A stretch of DNA of 64,000 nt from Porphyra umbilicalis (taxonomy: Eukaryota; Rhodophyta; Bangiophyceae; Bangiales; Bangiaceae), in the NCBI GenBank assembly GCA_002049455.2, contig KV918792.1, positions 1 to 64,000 of the forward strand, written 5' to 3'. Under the pieces are notes generated by a model. It searched no databases and had not been told where the DNA came from. It saw only the letters and a program-made list of their open reading frames with translations. Made by a program: the position numbers and the translations under genes. Shown in pieces: positions 21,637-33,187 of this stretch (position 1 is the stretch's first letter; each line of letters starts with the position of its first letter).

Positions 21637-23325
21637 ATGGACGGCAAGGAGGAGGAGTTTTCGGCCACTGCGACCTTGCTCGCTGAGGACGACGGCGCGG
21701 ATGTAGCAGTCCAATCTCATGTCAACGTGCTGATGGCTGTACGCCGACGCGCGCGCGCCCAACGCATTGCCCGACATTGAAGGTATCGCAGCTCTACGAC
21801 CGGGCGCCGGGGCAACAAGCGCCGTGACTTTGCAGCTGGTTTGCAAGGCATTCTACGGGACTACTTTGGTGTCGGTGGTCTTCCGCCCATCTATGACGAG
21901 CGGGACTTCGCGACGCAGTTCCGTGTCCCTCGCGCTGTGTTCTGGCGTGTCTACATGGCGGTCAAGGACGAGCCCATTTTTCAACAGCGGATCAATGCCA
22001 CGGACAAGTTGCAAGCGCATCCACTACAAGTGGTGGTGGCTGCTTTTCGTGTTATCTCTTACGGCGAGGCGGCCGACCGAGCCGACGAGTTCCTGCGATT
22101 GTCCCGGACGACGATTGCGACGTCAAACAAGTTGCTGATGGACTTCATTGTGAAGCGATGGGGACCTACCTACTTGCGCCGACCCAACCAGGACGAGCTG
22201 AGCAAGATCAAGGACCGGAACAAGGAGCGGGGGATGCCCAAGTGTATCAGCTCCCTCGACTGTTGTCACTGGGAGTGGCACCCATGTCCGACGGGGATGT
22301 CGGGGGCCTATCAGAGTCGGAAGGGCAGGCGGGGGATCGTTGTGGAAGCTGTTTGTGACGAGGACCTGTGGGTGTGGCACCTCTTTTTAGGGGCCCCTGG
22401 CAGTCTGAACGACGTCAACGTCATGCACCAGTCGCCGCTGTACCTGGAAGTTACTTGCAGTCGGTGACCGCCGCGCAACAAGCCTTACACGATGAATGGC
22501 CACACGCGCATGCTGCCTTTCTACCTCGTCGACGGGATTTACCCGCGCTTTGCTTTCCTGATCTCCCCTGACCCTGAGCCGTCCACCGAGGAGCAGACGA
22601 CGTTCGACCGCCTCCAAGCGGCCAATCGCAAGGACGTGGAGCGCCTATTTGGCGTCCTGATGAAGCGCTTTCATGTTGCGCTCCACCCTGGGCGCTACCG
22701 CTCTGTGTTGCAGCTGGTGACGACGTACAAGGCCATCTGTATTTTGCACAACATGTGTGTCGAGAGCCGTCGTAGCACGTTTTTGAGCCGACGTCGACGT
22801 GACACGGGGGGTGATGGTGGAACTAACTGTTGCGTAGGCGGCGACGCCGGGGTCGTGTCGGATGGCGGGGATGGACAGAGTGGTGGGGCGCATGCTGTCG
22901 GTGGTGCTGCCGCCGGGGGACCTGCACCTGACCGCGCCGCTGCCGACGGCCTCGGCGGCGTCGCGGCCGCAATCGGCAAAATTGACGCCGCCGGCAGCGC
23001 ACCTCCTGCTCTGCATCCGGACCCTCACTTGCCCGCCCCCGGCACGGCTGCCAATTTTGACGCGTGGGCTGAGACACAAAACCCGGCGGAGTGCGAGAGC
23101 CTGCGCGACGACCTGACTGCGGACATCTTCTGCGACCGAGGAAATCTGCTTGCCCGGAACCACGTAGTACATAATAGAGGAGGCATGCAACGGGGTTTTT
23201 TTTCCCCGCTGGGCAGGGGTTCTTTTTTTCCAACACACTTTTGCGTCGACCATGTGTTCGGGAGCGGCGGGAGACTCCGCCTGCGGCGTCAGTGGCGTCG
23301 CAGTGGGAGGTGCGTCGGTACTTGA
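21637..23325 (+). pseudogene. PIF/Harbinger transposase of element E, two in-frame TGA codons
   Basis: One reading frame runs from ATG 21637 to 23325 but contains TGA at 21778-21780 and 22465-22467. HARBI1/PIF-type motifs are clear: IYDERDFATQFRVPRAVFWR, first Asp in SSLDCCHWEW (near 22255), second Asp in GAPGSLNDVNVM (near 22395), Glu in RKDVERLFGVLMKRF (near 22640). The second TGA falls where the element C transposase has Trp (EWPPR), so it is TGG to TGA; the first aligns with a Pro/Arg position. A Gly/Ala-rich linker leads to a C-terminal WAET...LRDDLTADIFCDR block shared with element C. The ORF runs past the homologous end into the T-tract motif. No Myb partner is seen nearby. Confidence 0.88.
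23191..23235 (+). terminator. T-tract / hairpin / T-tract after the element E transposase
   Basis: GGGGT8, CCCCGCTGGGCAGGGG (CCCC/GGGG stem), TTCT7, CCAACAC. Same design as at 11572, 31831, 47262 and 47591. Confidence 0.5.
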
Positions 23326-24370
23326 CAAGTGCAAGGTGGGGGATGGTTGGCGGGTGTCAGCGAGTGCGCCGGTGGGCGTTGCGGGGCGTGGGGGTGCCCG
23401 ACGGGTGCGGGGGTGAGTCGCGGCTTTCGGCGGGCAGCCGAAACGGCCATTGTAACAGGGCCGGCCCGCCGCCGGACGCCGTCGGCTCGGTGGCGGCGGG
23501 CCGCCTCCACGACCAGCCCGCCGTGAGCAGCCCGCGCCGGCTGGCACCGTGTCGGCGGCGGCGGGCAGAGAGGGGCTGTCAGAGGTGGCTTGTAGCTGAG
23601 TGTGGCGCGGCGCGCGTGCGGAGCGCGCGGTTTCGGGCGTGCCGTCGGTGCGGCGGCTGCCGTGGTGGGGTGCGGGGGATAGTCGGGCGCGGTGGTGGGC
23701 GTGGTGCGTTGCGGGGGACTGTCGGGTGCGGGGCCTGGTGCGGTGGGTTGCGGGCGAGTGTTGAGTGCAGTGGCGGGCAAGCGGTCGATTCGTCGGCGGG
23801 CGTGGCGTGGGGGGGGCCGGTTCTCCACGGGCGGTGGGGCGGGTCGGCGAGCGGCAGGCGGCCGCAACGGCCAGCCCGCCGCTCCTAGGACGCTGACGGC
23901 CGGCACATCTGTGGCAGTGGTGGCGTTGTGCGGCGGGGTCGTCGGTGCCGGTTGCTGCGGGGGATGGCGTCGTGGGGGCGGTGGGCCGCCTGCCGGGTGG
24001 GGGAGGGGCAGTGCGGTTCGCGTTTCGCGGCGCCAACGGCGCGCCCGCCGTGCCCAGCCAGCTGTGGGCCGCCGCCGCGCCGCGTTGGCGGCGGCGGGAC
24101 GTCAGCGGCGGCGGTTGTTGTAGACGCAGGTTGCGGCGGCTCCGAGCGGTCGCTCCGCGGCGGCGGCGGCGGCGGCGGCTCGTTGGGGCGGCAGCCGCGG
24201 CCGCCGTGACGGACGTCGTCGCCGGGAGCAGTACCACAGCGGTAGACGCCCGCCACAGGAGCCGCTGGCCACCGCAGCCGCCGTCCATCGCCATCAGCTG
24301 GGACGCGCCGCGAAGGCGGACGCGTCGCAGGCGGTCGCACCTGCGACCTTCTGCTAAGTCGGGCCGGTGG
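23236..24370. other. GC-rich low-complexity stretch after element E
   Basis: Gly/Ala/Pro/Arg-coding in every frame, with G-rich near-repeats (GGTGCGGGG-like at 23640-23760). A minus-strand ORF is open for 584 codons because of composition. A convergent Myb gene would be expected here by comparison with element C but is absent. Confidence 0.45.
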
Positions 24371-25140
24371 TAGCGCGTCAGGCTCGTGGGCCACAGCACC
24401 TTGGCCGCAGGGAACGCCTGCCGCCCGACACTGCGTTAATGAATAAACATTTCTGCCTGCATGTGATATGTAAAAACGTTTCGTCTTTACGAAAAGCAAA
24501 GCAGAGGACGAATTCAAATGTTTGTTCTCCAATATGTCCCGAGACGGACCCGGTCCAATAAAAAGCGTCCATGTCTGAACAGAGCCCAAAATCACGAGTG
24601 TAGATCCCCTTCCGTGATCGCTGCAATGACGTCAAGAACCAATCAGCAAACTTGGTCTTGTAAATCAGTGCCAGGCTTTCTTCAGCGTAGTCCCTTAATA
24701 TCGATTCTAAGTCTCATCATTGGGTGATGCTGTTCAAGTCGTCAGCATCCAATGCATGATCGTGGGCAGGGGCCCCTGCGCAAAGAAAGCGGGACGCGAC
24801 CTGCAGACATTTTGTCACTACAACGTCGGCGGTTCTGCCCACTCGCTTTTTAGAATTACTTCTTCGTAACTTCGAGGCGACACAGGCGCAAGCTGTGTCG
24901 CCAAGAAGTCGCCAACGGGGGCTCCAAAGAGAGTCATACGGTTGATTCAAGGGGACACCCCAGCAAACGGATAGCTAACCGGTTTGTCCGGGTTCAGGCA
25001 TAATCTGCAGAACATATTTACCACTGATTCTGGGCATATGTCTCAGTACTATTTTGCTGATGCAGACTTGTTTATCCAATTTAGTGCTAATCAATGACTG
25101 GCACGCGACCAACCATGTTAGTCAAGTGACATCGTCAATC
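24370..25140. other. AT-richer spacer, no gene seen
   Basis: Abrupt fall in GC. An AATAAA is at about 24441. No ORF with recognisable content. Confidence 0.5.
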
Positions 25141-25679
25141 ACGCAACGCCGCTGCCGCCGCGGCCGCAGTGGCGGCCGCCCCCTCGCCTCCACCCTGCGG
25201 CCCGCCGCGTCGGCGGGCCGCAACCCCCGGCGGGGATCGCCCCGCCCCCCCCCAGCCGCTACCGACCGCGCCGCCGCGTAGGCGCGGCGCCCCCGCAGCA
25301 GCGCGCGCACGTCGAGGCCCCCCCCCAGCTGCGCCGCTCCCGCGCCGTATCGGTGGGCCAAAAACGTCGCGTGGGCGGGCAGCACCGCGTCCTCCCCCCC
25401 GGCGGCGAGCACGTAGGCGACAAGCGCCTTGACGGCGGGGCGGAGGCGGCGGCGGGGCCGTCAGAACCCGCGGCGGCGGCGCCCGCGGCGGCGTTGTGGT
25501 TCGGCAATGCCGCCGCCGCCCACCCGTCCCAGGCGGTCCACAGTGCGTCGGCAGGCAGACGGCCGGCCGCGGGAGCGGGGGAGAGGACATCCGCCGCCGC
25601 GTGGGGGAAAGCCGCGTCGCCGGCCGCCGCCGCGTCCGCGCCGCCGTCGGCCACCGCCGCGCCGCCGCCGTCTACCGCC

Positions 25680-25714
<35 letters not shown>

Positions 25715-26940
25715 GTCGGCCGCCGCGCCAACGCCGCAGCCGCCGCCGCCTCTCACCACAAGCCTTGCCGCCGCGTGCCCGTCGGCCACCGCCCGCGTCG
25801 CCGTCGTTGGCGCCTTGGCCACGGGCAGCCGCCGCCGCAGCGGCGGCGACGCGGTCAATGGCGCCGCGGGGCGGCCCGCGCCCGCCGCCGGTGCGGCCCG
25901 CCCCCACGGCAGCGCCGCCGACCCGTCGGTCGACGCCGTGGTGGCCTTCAGCGGCGGCGGCGGCACGGCGAGCGCGTCGGGCGCGGGCGCGGCAGCGCCG
26001 ACACCCGCCGGCGGGGCCTCTGCCGCTTCTGCCGCCGCCGGCGCGTCGGCAGGCGGCGCCGACGGCGGCCGCCAGCGGGGCGACAGCGACGGCCGCCACC
26101 GCTTCTGCCACGAGTCGGCGGCGACCGCGTCGCCGCGCGGCCGCCCCGCGCGCGGCCGCGGCCCCGCGTCGGCGCTCCCGCGGAGTCGCGGCGAAAAGGC
26201 TGCGTCGCCCACCGCGGCGGCGGGCGCCGCAGACGCCGGAAAGCGCTGGTGGGGCGGGTGCCGGTGCCGCTTGCCCGACGGCGTTCCCCCGCTGCCTCCG
26301 TTGTCTGCTGCGGCGGCGGTCGCGGGCGGGGCGTGCCATCTGCGCGCCACCGCGGGCAGCGGGGGGGGGCGCCTCTCCTCGCGCCGGCCACCAGCGCCCG
26401 TCGCGGGTCGGCGCGACCGCCGGCGGCGCCATGGCCGCCCCCGCGGTGTAAAGGAGTACGGGGAGGCTGCGGAAGATGCCTTTGGTGCCGCCGCCGGCGG
26501 GGTGGCAAGCCGCACCAGGCGGCAGCGGCGGCGGCGGCGGCGACGGCGACGGCGACGGGCGCGGCGGGGGTGGGTGCGGCGACAGCGGCGCCGTGGCCAG
26601 CCCCGACAGTCAGCGGCTTGCCAAGTTGAAGAGCAACGCGGAGAGCGCGTCGGGGGCGCCCGCCTGGGGGCGGACGTCGGGGGACAGGGGCGGCACGGGA
26701 AGAGCGCCCAGGCGGCCGGCAGAGGGTGACTGCCGGGCGCCCCCGTCGCCCCCGTCGGTGCCCGTCCGCCGCCGCCCCGCCGCGCTGCCGCCTCCCGCCG
26801 TGACCTCGGCCGACAGCGGCCGCCACTGCCTTCGCCCCGCCGCCCCTGCCCCCCTCTTGGAGCTTGCGCCAACGTGCGTGCGGCAGTGGCGGGGGATGAG
26901 CGCCGGCTGCCTCTTGTGCCTTTCGCGGCCGGTGGCGGCG
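25140..26940. repeat. GC-rich block with GCC triplet runs
   Basis: Nearly pure G/C with a GCC microsatellite at about 25675-25712. All six frames stay open for hundreds of codons, so the 458-codon plus and 537-codon minus ORFs are no evidence for a gene. The minus segment at 25122-25412 (AHATFLAHRYGAGAAQLGGG) is the most protein-like part. Confidence 0.5.
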
Positions 26941-28258
26941 GTTATTGGAGCCCCTCCCGCACCCCCCCCAAGAGACCCCGGGGGATTCCTATGTGACCAG
27001 GCCACCGCCAACCAATCATACTGCTGGAAAAACACAACTGCACGAGCAGAACAATACGGACACGGCTCTGATCCAATGAAAATCGTAAAAAAACACAACG
27101 TCCCAGGGCAGCAACACTGTCCGCGTCAGAGTCTCTTGTAGGGTAGGGCGGCACCCGCAAATCAGAGGCCGAGTTCACAGGCAAACCTGCTGGCGATGCG
27201 CGCAAAGCCTTGCATCTGGATCGAAAACGGCGGCGAAGACGGGGCAGATGTCGGCCTTAGGCTTTGTTGCTGTCAGTGATGTCGTCCGAGTAGCTTCTGA
27301 GTGTGGCCGTTCCCACAGATGTCAAGAAGTTGTCGTTCAGTGCACACTTTGCCGGGGACTTGGCCGCATGCACATCATACTCATTGTCTTGGTCGCGTCC
27401 GGGCCTGCCCCGAGAAATTTATTGTGTCGCCAGATCGCCGACCTCGCACACCAAGCCGTAGGCCGCGAATCAGCTGAGTTGCCACTAAGTGTCGCCCTCG
27501 AATCGCCGCGAAGTAACCAAGAAAGCGCGTGGGCAGGACCGCCGACAAAATTCGCTGCTTGCTCTGAGGCCAGGAGGTGGGGATCTGCACGCCTTCGTTG
27601 TGAGGCCGTGAGCCGGAGATCTGGGGGCGAGGACGGTCGTGCGCAGGACGAGGCAAGGCCATTGGAGCCGCACAGAGGGGGGCGTCATCGTCAACAGGAG
27701 GTGACTGGCGCGGCCCGTCGGATCAGCATCCCTTTGTCTGCCGATGCAATGCGCACTTCGGCAGGAAAACAGTCCGGCTGAGGGTGCCAACCAAGCATTG
27801 CCGCACAGTGACGTGGAGCCCAAAACGCTGGGATTGCATGACTCTGCGAGCTCACTACCCCGCTGAAAAGGGTTCCCTCGATGCAACCAGCTCGCGGAGC
27901 GATGGACTTCGCGACCTGCCCCGGGGGACTGTGGGAGGCGCTGGGCGTGCAAGCGATCTAAGGCGTAAACCGAAGGCCTATGGCTGCTACAAGAAGGAGG
28001 CCTTCCTAGCCTTGTCTGCGTCGCCCTGTCGCACAGCTTCTCCCGTCAGCCTACCCCCCCCCCCCCCCCCCCGTTCCCCCGCCAACCTCGGTCCCTGTCA
28101 CGGCCTGCCCCTGCTGCGCCCACTGTGACCTGGCTTGCATCAACGCTCTCGCCTCCGCGCACGACTCTGCCCACCGCACCTCACTCCCCACTCTCCTCTT
28201 CGTGTGCCCCCCACTCTGCCCCCATCTCCTGCTGCCACTGCCCCTCCTTTCCGCCGCA
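26940..28258. other. Spacer upstream of the histone gene
   Basis: No gene recognised. A run of about 20 C lies at 28052-28072. The last 100 bp before the ATG are pyrimidine-rich (CTCCCCACTCTCCTCTTCG type), a likely 5' leader or core promoter of the histone gene. Confidence 0.4.
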
Positions 28259-28666
28259 ATGGCGCGGACGAAGCAGACGGCACGGCGGTCTACTGGCTGC
28301 AAGGCGGCGGCTTGTCTGGCGCGGGCTGCCGCGCGGCGGGCGACCAAGGCCGGTAGCAAACCCGCTGTCAAGCGCCGCTACCGGTCTGGCACGGTCGCAC
28401 CGCGCGACATTCGCAGGTTTCAGCGCTCGGGGGAGCTGCTGCTCAGCAAGCTCCCCTTTCAACGACTTGTGCGCGAAGGCACGCAAGAGTACACAAACGC
28501 ACCGCGCTTCCAGGCTTCCGCCGCTCCCGCGCTGCAGGAGGTGGCCGAGGCGTACCTCGTCGGGCTTTTTCAAGACGCGCAACTGTGCGCTGTCCACGAG
28601 AAGCGCGTCACTGTCATGTCGAAGGACATCCAGCTTGCTTGCCGCATCCGCGGTGAGCGGTCGTAG
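28259..28666 (+). CDS. Histone H3 variant with Arg at both ARKS-motif lysines
   Basis: Intact, intronless 135-residue ORF, the usual H3 length. The histone fold is complete: [51 protein letters not shown] and a final RIRGERS. The tail begins [13 protein letters not shown]4 and K14 are kept but K9 is Arg. The second ARKS motif reads ARRA, so K27 is Arg and S28 is Ala. K56 (RRFQRSG) is also Arg, and the K79 region is EYTNAPRF with no Lys. K18 and K23 are not recognisable. Loop 1 has no insertion, which argues against a centromeric H3. It would sit in nucleosomes but resist K9/K27 methylation. Flanks are repeats and a C/T-rich leader. Relaxed constraint on a retrocopy is the alternative. Confidence 0.93.
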   Translation: MARTKQTARRSTGCKAAACLARAAARRATKAGSKPAVKRRYRSGTVAPRDIRRFQRSGELLLSKLPFQRLVREGTQEYTNAPRFQASAAPALQEVAEAYLVGLFQDAQLCAVHEKRVTVMSKDIQLACRIRGERS

Positions 28667-28846
28667 ATAAATCTGTTTTATGAGGGGCCTGCTTATAGAT
28701 TATTACCGTCATTCACTGCTGCGAGTGGCCTTACTTGTGTGCTGAATGGACGCGGTGAAGAAAGTGGGAACATTTGCGCAAGAGAAAAAAGAACAAACAG
28801 GTCGACTTTCCCATCCACCCTTGTCACCGCCCCCTTACGGGGGCAC

Positions 28847-30215
28847 CAAGTCAAAGCAGGCCAGCGTCGAGAGAGCCGGGCGTCCGGCGGCGCCGGCGCG
28901 ACGGGCGGTGGTGGCGGCGGCTGCCGTGCTGGGGGTGGCGGCTCCGCCGGCGGGCCTGCCACCTGCCTCTTCCCCCGCGACGTGGTCGGCGGCACGGCGC
29001 TCGCGGCGGCCGCCTTCCGCACCGCCGTCCGAGCGGCGCTGGTCGGCGGGCCGGTGCGGCGGCGGGCGGCGGCCGCCTTGCGCGCAGCCGTCGTGCTGCT
29101 GCCGGCGCCGAAGGGGGTCGCCGCCGCCCTCGCCGCCGAGGCGGTCACCCAAGTCGTGCCGTTCGTGGGCTGCGGGGAGGTGGCGGGGTCCACCCCCCCC
29201 CGCCGCCCACGAGCGGCATGAGAACCATCGCCGCTGCGGGAGACACCCCCTCCCCCGCCCCCCCCGCTGCCGGGTCAGCAGGGCCTTGGACGCGGCGGCG
29301 CCCGGCGGGGCGGCTCCTCGCACCCCCTGCGCCGCATCAACGTCGCGAGCGCCAACGCGTGCACCCCGTGGACGGCGGCGCTTTGGGCGGCGGGTCCGCC
29401 GGCGCCTGCCCAAGTGAGACCGTGGCGGAGGCCGAAGACGGCCTCATCGTTGCCGCGCGTGGCGGCCACCCCCGCCGTGCTTGCGGTGGCGACGCGCCAC
29501 CCCGCCCCTGCCCCCGCCGCGGCGCGCACAAACGCGCCCACGTAGGCCGTCAGCCGCCCCGCGAGGCGCGACGCGATGGCGGCGGCGAGGGGCGGGGGAG
29601 GTGGGGGGGGGGGGGGTACCCCGACAATGCCCCCCGCGCGATGGGGGGTGCGGCCGGGGGGGTGGGAGGGGGGCCCGCCCCAACCGACAAGGTACCGCCG
29701 CCGCCGCCGCCGCCACCGCCATCGACGATGCAGGGTCGGCGGCTGAGATGCCGGCAGCAGCGTCCGACGGCAGCGGCACCCCCGGCAACGTCATCGCCTG
29801 GGGCGGCGCTGGCGGCGCCGCGACCGCCACAACCGCCACCACCGCCGCCGCCGCCGAGCCGCTCCTCGCCGGTGCCCTCAACACCGGCGCCATGGTCGGG
29901 AGGAGGGCGGCGCGCGCCGCCGCCGCCGCCAAATGTGCGGCGGAAAAAGGCACCGTGGACGCAGAGGGTACCGCCGCCGGGGGCGAGGTAGCAGCAGAGA
30001 ACTTGCCGGCAGGGCGCTGGCCACGTCCGAAAGGGTCGTGCGGATGCGAGGCGTGGCGGTGGGGAGGGGAATGGCGTCGGTGGGACGCTACCGGTGGGGT
30101 CGGGCCCGCCAGCGAGAGGCGACGGCGCAACCCGACACAGGGTGGCGGTGGTGGCCGCACCGAGGACAGACGGCGTACACGGGATCAAATTTCCCCCGCG
30201 CCGCCCCCCTAGTTG
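28847..30215. other. GC-rich low-complexity block of copy B
   Basis: Same content as 8873-9975, plus the part lying left of the gypsy insertion in A (1-273). Open frames on both strands come from composition; no gene is called. Confidence 0.5.
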
Positions 30216-30239
30216 GCCCGTGGCGCAGCGGGGACGGGC

Positions 30240-30830
30240 GGCGGATCCTGACTGTTTGGTCTGCCCTGGAACTGGATGCTTTAGAATCTCCGCACTCCAT
30301 TGGCTACAGCGCACGATTCTCGCATGCGATTCGACAGTGCGTAATGCCAGCATCAGCCTGTTTTCTTGCGTCCCTTTCTGTTAGGCTTAGCAGATACGCA
30401 AGTTCGGTGTCAAATATCGGATCTCTTGTCATGCCAGGATCCACACAAGACTCAGGAAATGAGCATGCGACAGGCACACAACATGATCACAAGACAAGCA
30501 ATAGCAAACTCACAAAGTTTCGAAATGAATATAGTTGGGTGGTACTTTATTTCGATCAGTGATGCATGAACGTTGCCATTCTAGGCACAATCGACATGCT
30601 TGCTTGGTGCCCCCCGCTCGAAAAGTGAGATATGATATGTGTAGGGATATATATGTATACTGGCACATTGAACTCTGTGCACACGACACAGGCCTGGCAC
30701 GGGTCATGCGGGGCCATTCATTAAACACATCGTTCGACTGATCCCAAGACTCCCGAAACAAGAAGCGTTGCGCTCGAAGAATGCGGATTCAATATGGTTC
30801 GAAGTCGAAAGCCCACGCTGATAAATAAAT
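30240..30830. other. AT-richer block of copy B
   Basis: Counterpart of 9990-10570. The 22-bp palindrome of copy A is decayed here, and the two-way AATAAA hairpin keeps only one intact arm. Confidence 0.5.
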
Positions 30831-30969
30831 GATGTTCGATCTTTGGGATTCTAGGCTGGCCGAACAAAACGCGTTCCGATGCGGCACACACGCGTTCCGA
30901 TGCGGCACGCATGCTGTTGGCGGCGCACGACCGCGCCCGCGGCGACAGCCTCGGTAACCGTCGGCGACG

Positions 30970-31440
30970 GTGGCGGTCCGCACGGCGGGCACCCTGGCTG
31001 GGTGGCGCGCCCCCGAAGCGGCGGGCAGCCTTGCTAGGCGGCGCGCTCTCGCGGCGGGCGCCCTGGCTGGGCGGCGCGCTCGCGGAACGGCGGGCAGTCT
31101 GGCGAAGCGCCGCGCCCCCGCGCGGCGGGCAGCCTCGGTAGGCGGCGCGCCCCCGCACGGCGGGCAGCCTCGGTGGGCGGCGCGCCCGGGCACGGCAGGC
31201 AGCCGGGCTGGCTGGTGCTATCCCGCGGCAGGCGCCCTGCCTGGGCGGCGCCCCCTCGGCACAGCGGGCAGCCTCGCTAGGTGGCGCACTCCCGTGGCGG
31301 CCGCCCTGGCTGGGCGGCGCCCTCCCGCAGCGGCCGCCCTGGCTGGGTGGCACGCTCCCGCGGAGGGCAGCCTGGCTGGGCGGCGTGCCCTCGGCACGGC
31401 GGGTAGCCTGGCTGGTGCCGCCGGGCGGAGCGGCCGTGGC
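30970..31440. repeat. Irregular 33-36 bp minisatellite, copy B
   Basis: Counterpart of 10690-11210, with the same GGCAGCC...TGGGCGGCGC units. Confidence 0.8.
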
Positions 31441-31830
31441 GGCCAGCAGCCGCTCGTCGGGCGGACAGGCGGGGGGGGTGATGGTCCTTAGACAGCTGTT
31501 GTGCGGCACAGCTTTTTTTCACCACCCTGTCGGGCACTCCTGTAGTACTGACGGCGAGGACTGCGTGGGCTGCCGCCGCTTCAGCAACAGCCGTTGTTAG
31601 CGCCACCGTTGTGTGGTGACTCTGTCGGCGGCAAGGCGGACGGGGTGCGACGTGCGAAGGGGAGAGAGGTGGGCAATGGTGGGTTAGGGGGAATATGAGG
31701 GACCAACTCTGTCACGCGCCCGCCGTGAAGCTGGTGGGGGACGCGGCTGCGGATGGCTCTGACGCCGCCGCCCCGCTGCGTGCGCTGCGTCACTGGCAAC
31801 GGTGCGCACCGAGATGGGCGTGGACACAAG

Positions 31831-31876
31831 TATAGGAAAAAAAAGAATCCCAAGAGGGATGAAAAAAGAACCTATT
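31831..31876 (-). terminator. T-tract / hairpin / T-tract at the end of the Myb gene, copy B
   Basis: On the gene strand: GGTTCT6, CATCCCTCTTGGGA, TTCT8, CCTATAC. The T-tracts are interrupted, but the CCC/GGG core is unchanged from copy A. Confidence 0.45.
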
Positions 31877-31939
31877 ATGGTATCGGACTGCTGTCACAGG
31901 GAACTACGGCACAAAGAACAAAGCAACACACTCAATACA

Positions 31940-33187
31940 CTACTCAGACTCCGTGGTGGTCTTTGTCGTCGTTTCGGACTCGCTGCTGTGCTCGAGACCG
32001 CGGGTGGTCTCGAGCGGTTTGTTGAAATACGCAGAGCCGGACAGCTGCTTTGCGGCTTGCGCCTTGCGGCCGCGCTGGTTTTCGCCCCTCCCGGTGCGCT
32101 GCTTCGCTGGCGCCGCCGGCGTCGCCGCCTTGTCCGCTGGAGCTGTGGCAGCGGCAGTGGTATCTGCTGCCACGGACGCCGCCGGTGGGTCCTCCCCCGG
32201 CGGCGAGTTGGCTCCGGCGGCTGAGGCGGGCGCCGGCGGCGCCGACGAAGTTGCATCGGCAGGGATAAAGGAGACGTCCAGGGCGTCCACGCCGTCGTCG
32301 ACTTCGACAACGAGGATATCCGTTGCAGGTTTGGTCTTGGCCGGCTTAGGTGGGGCAGGCGGCGCAGGTTTCTCCGCCAGGCCGGCACTTGCCATCATCT
32401 TCTGCATCACAGCTCGGCGATACTTGGCTGCCTCCGGGGTGCTGCGAATTGCAGAGGAGTCGAAAAAGCACAGCGCGGTGCGCTCTCGCTGCGCCGCCGT
32501 CAGCTTTTCCACAGCCGCTGTGCTCGCCTTGACCTTCCTCTCCATGCCCGCGTCCTCGGACCTCATCAGCTTGGCGGCCTTAATGCGACACGGTCGGCGC
32601 TGGTAGCCCTTGTTGCGCGTACTGGGGCTGCTCCTACTGCCGCTGTCGGCGTCCTTGTCCGAAGAGTTATCTGGGTCCTCGCTCTGGTCGACCGTAGTGT
32701 TGGCAGCGCCGCTGAACGTGTCCGACGTGCGCAGCACGCGCCAGCATGCCACGCACTTGCAGTGCGCGCGCTTGGCCTTCCGTTTTGCCGCCTTGCCCTT
32801 GAGCTTGTCCTGCTCCCGGTCTTTGCCGATGGCTTCTTTGATGTCCAGCAAGCAGTACCGTGCGATGGGCCCACTAATGATGACCTCCTCCGACAAGTTG
32901 CCAGTAGTTTGCATGTTCTTGACCGCCAGGTAGTGAGAGGTAAAGGTGCTCACCCCCTTTCGAATCTTCTTGAACTGCTTCTCGCGCGCGCTTACAATGC
33001 GCTTGACGTGCAGAGGACCCTTCTCGGCCATCAGTTCCGTCCACTTCTTGTGCACAGCCGCCCACAGCTCGTCCTTTGACGGCCCGGTAGCTATCACCGG
33101 ATCACCTCTCACCTCTAGAAACGCGCGGCACAGCGGCACGCGGTCCTCATCAGTCCCGCCTAGGCTGGACCCCATCGACTGCGGCAC
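31940..33187 (-). CDS. Myb/SANT-like Harbinger partner protein, copy B
   Basis: Intact 415-residue ORF close to copy A across its whole length, with the same Myb-like helices (DELWAAVHKKWTEL, REKQFKKIRKG), the YLAVKNMQTTGNLSEE segment, the basic Cys-containing centre, the acidic Ser/Asp linker and the Pro/Ala-rich tail. It stops slightly earlier than A (ending TTTESE). Substitutions relative to A are spread out and none breaks the frame. Upstream on the same strand, 69-, 48- and 30-bp arrays could belong to a 5' exon, since Pro/Gln-rich frames stay open there; I cannot define a splice site. Confidence 0.8.
   Translation of the reverse strand: MPQSMGSSLGGTDEDRVPLCRAFLEVRGDPVIATGPSKDELWAAVHKKWTELMAEKGPLHVKRIVSAREKQFKKIRKGVSTFTSHYLAVKNMQTTGNLSEEVIISGPIARYCLLDIKEAIGKDREQDKLKGKAAKRKAKRAHCKCVACWRVLRTSDTFSGAANTTVDQSEDPDNSSDKDADSGSRSSPSTRNKGYQRRPCRIKAAKLMRSEDAGMERKVKASTAAVEKLTAAQRERTALCFFDSSAIRSTPEAAKYRRAVMQKMMASAGLAEKPAPPAPPKPAKTKPATDILVVEVDDGVDALDVSFIPADATSSAPPAPASAAGANSPPGEDPPAASVAADTTAAATAPADKAATPAAPAKQRTGRGENQRGRKAQAAKQLSGSAYFNKPLETTRGLEHSSESETTTKTTTESE

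Noticed and set aside
21778-22467. TGA read as Trp or another sense codon (altered code)
   Set aside because: Only one TGA aligns with Trp, the other with Pro/Arg, and one at 48719 with Arg; mutation explains all of them better.
25259-26872. Overlapping ORFs of 458 (plus) and 537 (minus) codons
   Set aside because: The block is almost pure G/C with GCC runs, so stop codons are rare in all frames; no motif and no balanced composition.
28259-28666. Centromeric histone (CenH3)
   Set aside because: The start is canonical (ARTKQTAR), loop 1 has no insertion and the end is RIRGERS; it is a divergent ordinary-type H3.
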